Virus record (IMG/VR): IMGVR_UViG_3300046505_000296
Coordinates: 1-36,648 of that record
DNA: 36,648 nucleotides
Origin: a virus
Strand: one strand, 5' to 3'
Made by a program: the position numbers and the translations under genes. The notes below the pieces were generated by a model. It worked only from the letters and a program-made list of their open reading frames with translations. It made no database searches and had not been told where the DNA came from. Positions 29,172 through 36,648 of the stretch are shown in pieces. Position 1 is the stretch's first letter, and every line of letters starts with the position of its first letter.

Positions 29172-30976
29172 AAACATTCCTTTTCATCCTTTTCATTGCG
29201 TTCGGCTCCAGTCGAGATGTTTATGGACAAAGCATCCTCCCGGCTGACCGGCTCATCAACTGGTCACTGGCGGGTGTCTCTGGCGGCATCCCGCTCCGCA
29301 CGATCATCTACACGAATATCACCAGTGGCGCGTCGCAGAACGTCATCTCGAACGCCCTGAAATATTGCCCGAGCAATCAAGTTGTGCATCTGGCGGCGGG
29401 TAATTACACCATCAGCGGGGCGTCGCTCATCGTGCCGTCGTATGTCACGCTGCGCGGTGACGGCAGCAATACGGTTCTCAATCTCACGGTCAGTGGAGAC
29501 TATGGCTTTGGCGTCGGGCTTGGCAACGGCAGCAGCTCTGGTTACGTGTCGAGCGGCGCCAGCCACACGCCCATTACAGCCGGCTATTCGAAAGGATCCA
29601 CCAATCTTTACTTTGCTAACGCAAGCCTGTTCGGTGTGGGAGACTTGCTGCTCATCACGTCCGCGCTCGAGCCGTTCATGACGCGGTATGGCGAGGATAA
29701 TTCCGGCAATCACAGCCCGCCCTGGCGAGGCGACTGCAGCTATTGCAACACGCTGGGCGCGGATGGCGGGCTGCCCGAGCATGCGATATTCGGGCAGATC
29801 GTCGTTGTGACAGGCAAGAGCGGTACGGGCGGCACGAACGTGACCATCTCGCAGCCGTTGCATTGGAATTATAAAGCGGCTTTGTCGCCCACCGCCTTCC
29901 CCTATTCTCCAGTCGCAAAATGGGCCGGCCTCGAAGACCTCACTCTCAATGACGCGGGCAGCGGACTAAGGGTTCTGGCACAAATCAATCAGGCGCATTC
30001 CTGTTGGATTTCAAACGTCTGGTTCCTCGACCCGGCTGGCGATTTCGCGTGGATTTCTGTGTCGGCCAATAGCGAGATCGACCATTGCTACATGCGCGGC
30101 GGCCAAAGTCACGGGCCGGGCACAACAGACGACGCCATCAAAATCAATTACTGCGCCAGCCTGAACAAGATCGAGAACAACATCGTTCTGCAAGGCCACG
30201 GCTCGATTATGATCGATTATGGAGCGTCCGGAAACGTCATCGCCTACAACTTCTGCACGAACCAGTGGGATTCGTCTTCCTCGACCATGCTCACACCGGA
30301 TCAGGTGATTCACGACCCGCACCCGATGTATAATCTGTGGGAAGGGAATATCGGCGGCACGTTCAAGCAGGATTCACTATTTGGCAGTTCGAGCCATTCG
30401 ATGCTTCTTCGTAACTGGATGGTGGGCACAAACTGGTGGGCTGGCACCGGTCAATCCACTTACGCCGGCGCTTACATATTTGATTGGGCTGCGAGCACCA
30501 ACACTCTCATCGGCAACATTGCCGGGTGCGCGGGATTTGCCGTCGGAAACACTTCCATTGGCGTCGCTTCAAATGCTATTTCAGGCCATCCCGAGTTTCA
30601 ATTCGGGTATGATTATGCGGAGACGACCAATGCCACCAACGCCATTGCCGGGTTCAGTAGACTTCTGCCCTGGCAGAGCATTATGATGCATGGCAACTAC
30701 AGTTTTGTCACGAGCACGCAGCAGTGGGATGGCGCCATTTCCGGCCAAACACTGCCGAATTCCTTTTACCTCACCAGCAAACCACCATGGTTCGGCACGA
30801 ACAACTGGCCGCCCATTGATCCCGCCGCGGCTACCACGATGACGCTGACCGCTCTGCCCGCCGGCTATCGGTTCATGTATGGCGCTGACGCCGGCGCGGC
30901 GATTCCAGACGCGCCGCGCAATCTTATCGTCGTCGGTACCGTCACAGTCGGCACACTTATCATCTCTCCTCCATGA
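29168..30976 (+). CDS. exported beta-helix (pectate-lyase-fold) protein, 602 aa
   Basis: MKTFLFILFIAFGSSRDVYG is a Sec signal peptide. The mature protein starts like polysaccharide-lyase/glycoside-hydrolase family 28-type folds: NVISNALKYCPSNQVVHLAAGNYTISGASLIVPSYVTLRGDGSNTVLNL, then beta-helix coils (LNKIENNIVLQGHGSIMIDYGASGNVIAYNF). A disulfide-prone CSYC segment is present. No confirmed catalytic set is visible. It could depolymerise a host polysaccharide or bind it. Its ATG overlaps the FN3 gene and its stop overlaps the tape-measure-like gene, both by 4 bases. Confidence 0.75.
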   Translation: MKTFLFILFIAFGSSRDVYGQSILPADRLINWSLAGVSGGIPLRTIIYTNITSGASQNVISNALKYCPSNQVVHLAAGNYTISGASLIVPSYVTLRGDGSNTVLNLTVSGDYGFGVGLGNGSSSGYVSSGASHTPITAGYSKGSTNLYFANASLFGVGDLLLITSALEPFMTRYGEDNSGNHSPPWRGDCSYCNTLGADGGLPEHAIFGQIVVVTGKSGTGGTNVTISQPLHWNYKAALSPTAFPYSPVAKWAGLEDLTLNDAGSGLRVLAQINQAHSCWISNVWFLDPAGDFAWISVSANSEIDHCYMRGGQSHGPGTTDDAIKINYCASLNKIENNIVLQGHGSIMIDYGASGNVIAYNFCTNQWDSSSSTMLTPDQVIHDPHPMYNLWEGNIGGTFKQDSLFGSSSHSMLLRNWMVGTNWWAGTGQSTYAGAYIFDWAASTNTLIGNIAGCAGFAVGNTSIGVASNAISGHPEFQFGYDYAETTNATNAIAGFSRLLPWQSIMMHGNYSFVTSTQQWDGAISGQTLPNSFYLTSKPPWFGTNNWPPIDPAAATTMTLTALPAGYRFMYGADAGAAIPDAPRNLIVVGTVTVGTLIISPP

Positions 30977-32196
30977 GTGACGACACACGCGATTTCAGGA
31001 TCAAGATCACCACCGAGGCTGACACGAGTGGTGTGCGTGAGCAGGATAGCGCTCTCAACGGCCTCGCCGAAAACGATGTCCAGCAGACGAAGCGGATGAT
31101 CGGCGGAAAACATGAGCTCCGGGCCGCAATGAGTTTACTCGGCCACGAGTTCGGAATCCTCGGAGGAATGGTTCATTTTCTCTTTAATCCATGGACAGCG
31201 GCGATTGGCGGAATCCTCGTCGCGACCCGCGCTCTTCATGCAGCGAATAAGTTGCTCGATGACTCAATGGAAGCACTGTCAGGACACATTGGGAAAATTA
31301 GGGATGCATTGCGTGATGTACAGATAGAGGCGATCAAAACCGACAAAGCATTCAACCAAAACCTGGAGAATAATGCGCGAGGCACTCAACTTAAAATTGC
31401 GGGCATCCACACAGAACGTGAAGCCGCAGAAAAGCTCGCGGAAGCCCGCAAGCAATATGAACTCTCCCAGGCGCAAACGCCCGAGGCGAAGATGGCCATC
31501 GAGCAGAGATACGCCGCCTCTGGCGCCGCATCCTCGGCGCAATTCGATCGGCGCGAAATTGCCGCCAAACAATTCGAACTGGATAATCTTGGGCTTGCTC
31601 TCCATGAATCCAAGGCTGCAACCCAGGCGTCTGGCGGCGGACTCTCACGGGAAGAGGTCGAGGCCAGACTCAAAGATTTGCCGAAGAAACTGAGTGACTT
31701 TGATTCTCAGATCACTGCTTTAAAAAAGGTTTCTGAAGACATCAAACCTGGATGGGGAACCCACATACTTGATCAGATCTTCCCTGGTGCATTTAACGCG
31801 CGCGTTTCCACATGGACCGAAACGCTTCCAACAATTTCCGGGCTTGAAGCTGCTCGCAAACAAACCGCTGCCAGCCTGGAGCCATTAACTCGTACCGCCG
31901 CCGGGTATACCGAGCAGGACGCACTTGGCAAGCGAATCGGCGATCTCACTCCCGAACTGGATCAACAGATCAAGACTGCGACCTCGCAAACGCAGAATCA
32001 AAAATTGGTGGATCTCTACAAGGCCGGCGCCGAGGCGCATTCCGAAACGACCAAGCTAACGGAGGAAATAAAGCGCGCCATCGAGTCGGGCAAGGGCATC
32101 TCCGTTGCCACCCTTCAGTCACTCCGTTCCTTCACGGCCTGGCAGGCTGATATTGAGCGACAGATACGCTCCATCAAAAAACCGCGTGTTGAATAA
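30973..32196 (+). CDS. short tape-measure-like tail protein, 407 aa
   Basis: The start MSDDTRDFRIKITTEADTSG is typical of tape-measure proteins ('frikit.eAd..g'), and the protein is almost all helical with coiled-coil segments (AEKLAEARKQYELSQAQ). A hydrophobic segment lies at residues ~52-86 (LLGHEFGILGGMVHFLFNPWTAAIGGILVATRAL), as in tape measures that form pores. At 407 aa it would span a short tail (about 60 nm by the usual 1.5 A per residue rule). It follows the beta-helix gene with a 4-base overlap and precedes the hub-like gene by a 1-base overlap. Confidence 0.65.
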   Translation: MSDDTRDFRIKITTEADTSGVREQDSALNGLAENDVQQTKRMIGGKHELRAAMSLLGHEFGILGGMVHFLFNPWTAAIGGILVATRALHAANKLLDDSMEALSGHIGKIRDALRDVQIEAIKTDKAFNQNLENNARGTQLKIAGIHTEREAAEKLAEARKQYELSQAQTPEAKMAIEQRYAASGAASSAQFDRREIAAKQFELDNLGLALHESKAATQASGGGLSREEVEARLKDLPKKLSDFDSQITALKKVSEDIKPGWGTHILDQIFPGAFNARVSTWTETLPTISGLEAARKQTAASLEPLTRTAAGYTEQDALGKRIGDLTPELDQQIKTATSQTQNQKLVDLYKAGAEAHSETTKLTEEIKRAIESGKGISVATLQSLRSFTAWQADIERQIRSIKKPRVE

Positions 32197-34649
32197 TGTC
32201 CTGGACGCTCGAATATGGCGGTCTGGAGAAATCCTTTGCGACCTGGGGATTTGATGCCGAACACGCCACCGGCGAATTCGCCAACATGGCGTTGGACACG
32301 TTTTCCCTGGCCGTCCCCGGCGCGCATATCGAGGATGACCCCGCGTTCACTTTTGAAAGCCAGGTCATAATCCGCCGCAACCGGACAGTTGCGGGCTCGA
32401 CGTTCTCCGGTGGCGCAATTGAATTTCAGGGCAAACGGCTGTTGCACGTCCTCGAAGGCCGGCCAGAGTTCGAGGGCATCTTCTATCAATTCGCCGGTCC
32501 ATGGTACGATCTGGATCAAACTCCCTACCTCCAGGACATCAAGGTGTACACCGGCGATCCCGATAACCTGGCGGATTTCTGGCAGACGGAGGTCATCCTT
32601 TTCCAGTCGCTCGATGCGATGCAGTCCGGCAGCGTCGTCATGATCACGAATGGCGCTCAGATCCGGCTCATCCTGCAGAGTTGCCTCGATCAATGCGCCG
32701 CCAACAGCCTGGCCGCACCATTCCAGATCGGCTCCATTGATCCCGCGGTGCTGCAACCCTCCTATCAGGTGCGCGATCTCAAATGTTCGGAGGCAATCCA
32801 GATCTGCATGCGCGCCTCGCCGGATTGCAAGGTCTGGGCCGATTACACCACCACGCCGCCGACCATCAATGTCACGCGCCGGACAAACTGCACAGCGGTC
32901 ACCCTGGCGATCGGGGATGGAGTGTCGCATGAGAGCATCAAGCTCACGCCGCGTTACGATCTTCAAGCCAGGAGCGTCACACTCTTTTTCAAGCAGACGA
33001 ACAGCATCAACGGATCAAATTGGGTCGTCACCACGTACCAGCAAGCGGACGCATCGGGATCGAGTGAGGGCATTGGGGCGCCACCCCATCCGGTCGGCGG
33101 CACGCGCGGCGTTGTCCAGACAATCGACATGCAGGGGTTTAAGGAGAGCACGGCCTCGGGCCATCTCGATTGTATGGCCGTGGCCAACACTGCCACATTT
33201 TGGAGAAAGTTTGTGCCTGAGATGGATAGCCAGCGTATCCGGGTCCCAAACACCGGCGGCGCGACAAAGGGTTTTTCCGTCCTTGATTCAATGACGGCCG
33301 TGGATCCTAACACTGGGGCCACAATCAGTCTTTCAAGCTATCCAAACGTCCTGGCGGATGGAACCGGAATTGCACCTTGGATGACACTCTCAGGCGGGGC
33401 GCAGATCAACGGCGTTTTGGCTCTCCTCAAGGTGCATGTCGCGTATGAACAATTCGATGCGGATACCGGAGGCAACGCGGTCCAAATCTGGCCGCGCAAA
33501 GAACTCTCGGCGCGAGTCACTCTCACAAATGGCATCACGGGAAACTACTCGTCAACTCTCTCCTCGGAAGCGGCGGAGCCGATTCCCACCGGCCTGGCGC
33601 CCAACATTTTTTCCGCGCTCAGAGCCCTGCAGTACCACGGCACGATCGAGATCATCGAGCCGGAATGTTCCGGATCAGTTGGCATGGGCAACGTCCTGAA
33701 CCTTTCCGGCGGCCGCTCGGAATGGGAGGCCATGAATGAGCTGATCCAGGAGGTCCACAAACATTATGGCACCGGAAAAACGTCGGTATCCATCGGGCCT
33801 GCCGCTCATCTCGGAGCCGCCGCTCTCACTCAAATTTTCATGGTGAATCGCCTCCGGCGCACATGGAACAACCCTTTGACGCAGGCAACAGGCAAATCGT
33901 CCTCCGGCGCGAGCATTGCGCTTGGAAAGAACGCCCCCAAGGAAAATACGAACTCCGGCGTGCCGGAAATCAGCTATCGTACCGAACTCGGTCCCATCGG
34001 TGGCGATGGCGGCCGTTGGCTCATCATCAAAAACGTGATCGGCGGATCAGGCGGCACGATCGGGGCCAATAGCCAGCCCGGCATTTTTATGTGTCGCTAC
34101 CTCGCGAACGGCGCTCTGGACACCACAGTCCCGCAGATCCGGATCGATGCCTCGGATCTGACCGTGCCGACCGGTCAGACTGCCCTCATTGCCAAATGGC
34201 AATCCTTCCTGGATTCCCTCGGCCACACTCATTACGTGCTCGCCACAGCACCCGTCGCTGGCGGTGGCGCCATCTTCGAGGCGAACATCACCGATATCCA
34301 GAGCGACACCTGGACCTGTGTAAAAACGTCCGGCGGCGATTCATTCACAGTCGCCAAACCGCGATCGATCCGGGGTTCTGTGACATCCTTGACTGTCAAG
34401 GACTGGCAGCCGGATGGCAGCTCTGTCGATCGGGAAATCAATCTCACTTACGACAGCACATTCCGAAAATGCACCGCCGTTCCGGCGGATGGTCAGACCG
34501 CGGGGGAATCCTACATTTTGACGCCGGATATTGTGGTTGCTGCGACAATTATTCTTGTCTCGCAATGCGAGAGCGGAATCGAGGATGTGACTTACCTCGA
34601 TATCACGCCGCGCCAATGGTCTCAAGTCCCCGTTGATCCGCTGCCATGA
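32196..34649 (+). CDS. tail hub/baseplate-like protein, 817 aa
   Basis: The N-terminal part (WTLEYGGLEKSFATWGFDAEHATGEFANMALDTFSLAVPG) resembles distal-tail/hub proteins, and the mid region has hub-like blocks: LNVTRR-type strands, HESIKLTPRYDLQARSVTLFFKQTN, and an ARVTLTNGITGNYSS region. The part around 525-560 has GMGNVLNLSGGRSEWEAMNELIQEVHKHYGTGKTSVSIGPAAHLGAA, a common hub/baseplate ending where a loop precedes the fibre connection. The C-terminal third is a further beta domain. It directly follows the tape measure gene, as expected for hub genes. Confidence 0.55.
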   Translation: MSWTLEYGGLEKSFATWGFDAEHATGEFANMALDTFSLAVPGAHIEDDPAFTFESQVIIRRNRTVAGSTFSGGAIEFQGKRLLHVLEGRPEFEGIFYQFAGPWYDLDQTPYLQDIKVYTGDPDNLADFWQTEVILFQSLDAMQSGSVVMITNGAQIRLILQSCLDQCAANSLAAPFQIGSIDPAVLQPSYQVRDLKCSEAIQICMRASPDCKVWADYTTTPPTINVTRRTNCTAVTLAIGDGVSHESIKLTPRYDLQARSVTLFFKQTNSINGSNWVVTTYQQADASGSSEGIGAPPHPVGGTRGVVQTIDMQGFKESTASGHLDCMAVANTATFWRKFVPEMDSQRIRVPNTGGATKGFSVLDSMTAVDPNTGATISLSSYPNVLADGTGIAPWMTLSGGAQINGVLALLKVHVAYEQFDADTGGNAVQIWPRKELSARVTLTNGITGNYSSTLSSEAAEPIPTGLAPNIFSALRALQYHGTIEIIEPECSGSVGMGNVLNLSGGRSEWEAMNELIQEVHKHYGTGKTSVSIGPAAHLGAAALTQIFMVNRLRRTWNNPLTQATGKSSSGASIALGKNAPKENTNSGVPEISYRTELGPIGGDGGRWLIIKNVIGGSGGTIGANSQPGIFMCRYLANGALDTTVPQIRIDASDLTVPTGQTALIAKWQSFLDSLGHTHYVLATAPVAGGGAIFEANITDIQSDTWTCVKTSGGDSFTVAKPRSIRGSVTSLTVKDWQPDGSSVDREINLTYDSTFRKCTAVPADGQTAGESYILTPDIVVAATIILVSQCESGIEDVTYLDITPRQWSQVPVDPLP

Positions 34650-35434
34650 TCGCTTTTGGCGCACAATCCTCGCGGCTGCACGCCGGCTATCGGACGGCGC
34701 AATTGCCCTCGAACTGGGTTGGATCACTCAACCCTCTCAGCACAAGTATTGGCTTCGGGAATCCAACTTCTCCCCTGCCTTTTGACGCGGTTGACGAATT
34801 TAAATTTGAGGCGCATGTGGATAAGATCGCTGGTTCTGCCCAGGTGACCCTCCTCAAATTCACATCCCCGAATCGGACGTGGAGTCCGGCGACGATTCCC
34901 TCTTCGAACATTCTCGACAGCACGACCTCCTACGGGCCGCATGCGAACCTGTGGTGCCAATGTATTCCCTGGTTTGTTCTGGCGGGGATTACACCGCCGG
35001 CGCGGTCATGGTGTCTGCGAAAAGGGGAATGGAAATTCCAGATCAACCTCTGGGCCAATCCGGTCGTCTCCTGGACGAGATTGGGGTTGTACTTCGGCTG
35101 TCCCTGCGCTTCGACATCGTCCCAAACCGCCTCCCGCATTGGCTCCAATGGTACCACGGCCCGGTCAAACTGGATATTCCAAACCCAATCCTTAATGCCT
35201 GGCTGGAACGTTGGCCCAATCCATCATCATCTCCGGGTTGGTTCATTCTGGCTTCCCAACGTCGAGGTGGCCGCATACTGGCTGGCCAGCATACCGCCGC
35301 CCGCTGATGTCCAGCTCTACACCTTCACTTTTGAGGGGCAACGCCGCCCAACGCCGTATCCCCTCAACCCAGTCTCGACTCTGACATCCTCCCAGGACAC
35401 CACCACCAAGGATTCAATTCCCACGAACCAATGA
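34646..35434 (+). CDS. hypothetical tail protein, 262 aa
   Basis: A beta-rich, Trp- and Pro-rich protein (FKFEAHVDKIAGSAQVTLLKFTSPNRTWSP, EWKFQINLWANPVVSWTRLGLYF, DVQLYTFTFEGQRRPTPYPLNPV). It overlaps the hub gene and the last fibre gene by 4 bases each, which supports the intact frame. A second frame across 34879-35307 also looks protein-like in places, but I keep the one with matching ends. Likely a tail-tip or fibre-attachment protein. No family recognised. Confidence 0.55.
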   Translation: MIAFGAQSSRLHAGYRTAQLPSNWVGSLNPLSTSIGFGNPTSPLPFDAVDEFKFEAHVDKIAGSAQVTLLKFTSPNRTWSPATIPSSNILDSTTSYGPHANLWCQCIPWFVLAGITPPARSWCLRKGEWKFQINLWANPVVSWTRLGLYFGCPCASTSSQTASRIGSNGTTARSNWIFQTQSLMPGWNVGPIHHHLRVGSFWLPNVEVAAYWLASIPPPADVQLYTFTFEGQRRPTPYPLNPVSTLTSSQDTTTKDSIPTNQ

Positions 35435-36648
35435 ACCGCGCGCTTCCAGTCCTCCTGTTGTTTTGCCTGCAGAGTTTTGCGGCCTCGATCCAAATTCCAT
35501 TCGGCACGAATAACCCGGCCAATCCCTGGTGGGTTGTGACCCCGAGCGCGACGGCGATCCAGGGCTGGCAGGGCTGGCAGACGGTGGACACGAACTTTGC
35601 CCAGATCGACGGCGAGATTGCCTCCCTGGCCGGCAGCCAGGCTGATGCTCAAACGAATTCGGTCCTTAACAGCTTCAGGCTGGCCGTCTGGTCAACCAAT
35701 TGTCTGCCCATTTACCAGCAGACATTCTTTGAGCTCCCGACCATTGTCACGAACTTCGCCGGAGCGACGTTCACCTTCTCAAATGTCGCCGCCGCTTTCA
35801 TCTTCTCGACGGACGGCAGCAACTGGCAATTTGGCGCTGAGAATCTCCTCACGAATGTACCGGTTTGGCTGGCATTCACCAACACGGCCCCCTCCGATCT
35901 GATTGGCTTTAACGGCAATGTTGTCATCTCGAACTTGACTCTTTACACGCAACTGCGTCCCGATCTGTGTGGTCGATCAAACTCTGTCATTGGCCAGACC
36001 TTTCAAGTCGGCTCCCCTGTGAGCCCTGCCGATGCCACTCCAAAGAGCTATGTGGATGCGCTGTTGCAGACGCCTGCTTGGCTGCAGGGGGGCGCTCCAA
36101 TCAATCTGAATGGGTACCCACTCAACATCACGCCGAACTTCCGCCTGGTTGGGGATGAGATGAACCTTGCATCCTCCTTATTGCATCTGGAATTCGTTGG
36201 CGGGGATGTTTTCACCATCAAAGGGCCGGCGGCTATTTTTACCGTGATCACGAACTGGGCATTCGTCACGAACTGGGTCACGCTCAATATTCCCACAAAT
36301 GGCATCACCTCACCGATCTTCCCCCAATATACTACGCAGCTTGGGGTTGCCGCCTGGTTGATTGTCACCAATTTCACGAGCACTTACCCTGTTTCCTCCA
36401 ACGGTTGCTATACCCTCCACTTTCCGTATCCAGATCCGCGCACTGCATTCATTCGGTGCGCCTATTATCCCGTTGGCGCGACTTTAATGGCGATCCAGGT
36501 GGACCTGCAGAAGCTCCCCTTCACGGTCACGAATTCAACCGATTCCACCTCCGGCAGTGGCGCTGGGCTCATCCGCTGGGACACCAACTATCTCTACATC
36601 TCTACGGGGACCAACCAATGGAAGCGGGCGGCCCTGGCATCCTGGTAG
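35431..36648 (+). CDS. tail-fibre-like protein with signal peptide, 405 aa
   Basis: MNRALPVLLLFCLQSFAAS is a Sec signal peptide. The mature part contains SPADATPKSYVDALLQ, a very common tail-fibre junction module ('PtdatTKsYVDa'), and ends with GLIRWDTNYLYISTGTNQWKRAAL, a frequent fibre C-terminal module that folds as a trimer tip. Between them lie beta-rich, Asn/Thr-rich segments. The start overlaps the upstream gene by 4 bases, and the gene is complete, stopping at the last base of the window. This is the best candidate for a receptor-binding fibre, although the signal peptide is unexpected. Confidence 0.75.
   Translation: MNRALPVLLLFCLQSFAASIQIPFGTNNPANPWWVVTPSATAIQGWQGWQTVDTNFAQIDGEIASLAGSQADAQTNSVLNSFRLAVWSTNCLPIYQQTFFELPTIVTNFAGATFTFSNVAAAFIFSTDGSNWQFGAENLLTNVPVWLAFTNTAPSDLIGFNGNVVISNLTLYTQLRPDLCGRSNSVIGQTFQVGSPVSPADATPKSYVDALLQTPAWLQGGAPINLNGYPLNITPNFRLVGDEMNLASSLLHLEFVGGDVFTIKGPAAIFTVITNWAFVTNWVTLNIPTNGITSPIFPQYTTQLGVAAWLIVTNFTSTYPVSSNGCYTLHFPYPDPRTAFIRCAYYPVGATLMAIQVDLQKLPFTVTNSTDSTSGSGAGLIRWDTNYLYISTGTNQWKRAALASW

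Noticed and set aside
32115-32966. 283-aa minus-strand frame opposite the tape measure end and hub gene.
   Set aside because: The opposite strand has coupled structural genes; no ribosome binding site or domain is seen.
34879-35307. A frameshift in the tail protein at 34646, because another frame reads well in places (YTAGAVMVSAK).
   Set aside because: The 262-aa frame joins both neighbours by 4-base overlaps and reads well at both ends, so an intact gene is simpler; comparison with homologues would settle it.
1-36648. tRNA genes, CRISPR arrays, insertion sequences and the ends of the element.
   Set aside because: I saw no tRNA-like cloverleaf, no regular spaced repeats of CRISPR type and no separate IS transposase. 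The window begins and ends at stop codons, so the terminal MuA binding sites and target duplications lie outside it.

Overview
The window is the central part of a Mu-type transposable phage or prophage. Position 1 is the last base of a stop codon on the minus strand and position 36648 is the last base of a stop codon on the plus strand. Neither end of the element, nor any host gene, is visible. The DNA is moderately GC-rich, many genes lack a clear Shine-Dalgarno sequence, and the tail region encodes Asn/Thr-rich beta-helix and fibronectin-type proteins with Sec signal peptides. This style fits a Verrucomicrobia/PVC-group host, but that assignment is inference.

Two divergent transcription units leave a control region at about 10.6-10.7 kb. 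The leftward (minus-strand) unit, 10619 down to 1, is an early operon of tightly coupled genes, many overlapping by 4 bases. In order of transcription it encodes a ribbon-helix-helix (RHH) regulator, a small ORF, an excisionase-like DNA-binding protein, a one-helix membrane protein, a 96-aa protein, a small lipoprotein, three small unknowns, a DUF3102-like protein, a small HTH protein, a MuA-type DDE transposase, a MuB-type AAA ATPase, two zinc-finger miniproteins, a Gam-like DNA-end protector, flavin-dependent thymidylate synthase ThyX, a small basic protein, a Gp37/Gp68 (DUF5131) protein, a possible GemA/Gp16-like protein and two unknowns.

The rightward (plus-strand) unit starts with a second RHH protein, paralogous to the first. 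It continues with a zinc-ribbon membrane protein, an outer-membrane beta-barrel, a class-3 lipase, a D12-class adenine methyltransferase, a membrane/coiled-coil protein and a winged-helix-like protein (11.2-14.7 kb). The packaging and head module follows (14.65-21.0 kb): DUF3486 small-terminase-like protein, large terminase, a previously hidden 54-aa gene, a portal fused to a MuF-like minor head domain, HK97-type prohead protease and HK97-fold major capsid protein. A terminator and an alternative long hairpin lie just after the capsid gene. The connector and tail module (21.1-36.6 kb) contains a head-tail adaptor, a virion-morphogenesis protein, a tail-terminator-like protein with a chitobiase-like C-terminal domain, a probable tail-tube protein, a block of three exported-looking fibre/beta-helix/FN3 proteins, a short tape-measure-like protein, a hub-like protein, a tail protein and a final fibre protein.

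The element therefore joins Mu-style replication (MuA, MuB, Gam) to an HK97-style capsid. Its control region seems to use two paralogous RHH proteins and a shared operator instead of the c/Ner pair of Mu. The points most worth following are this RHH/RHH switch, the four tail-region proteins with Sec signal peptides, the 72-bp repeats flanking a beta-helix domain, the D-to-E change at a transposase catalytic position, and the hairpins after the capsid gene.
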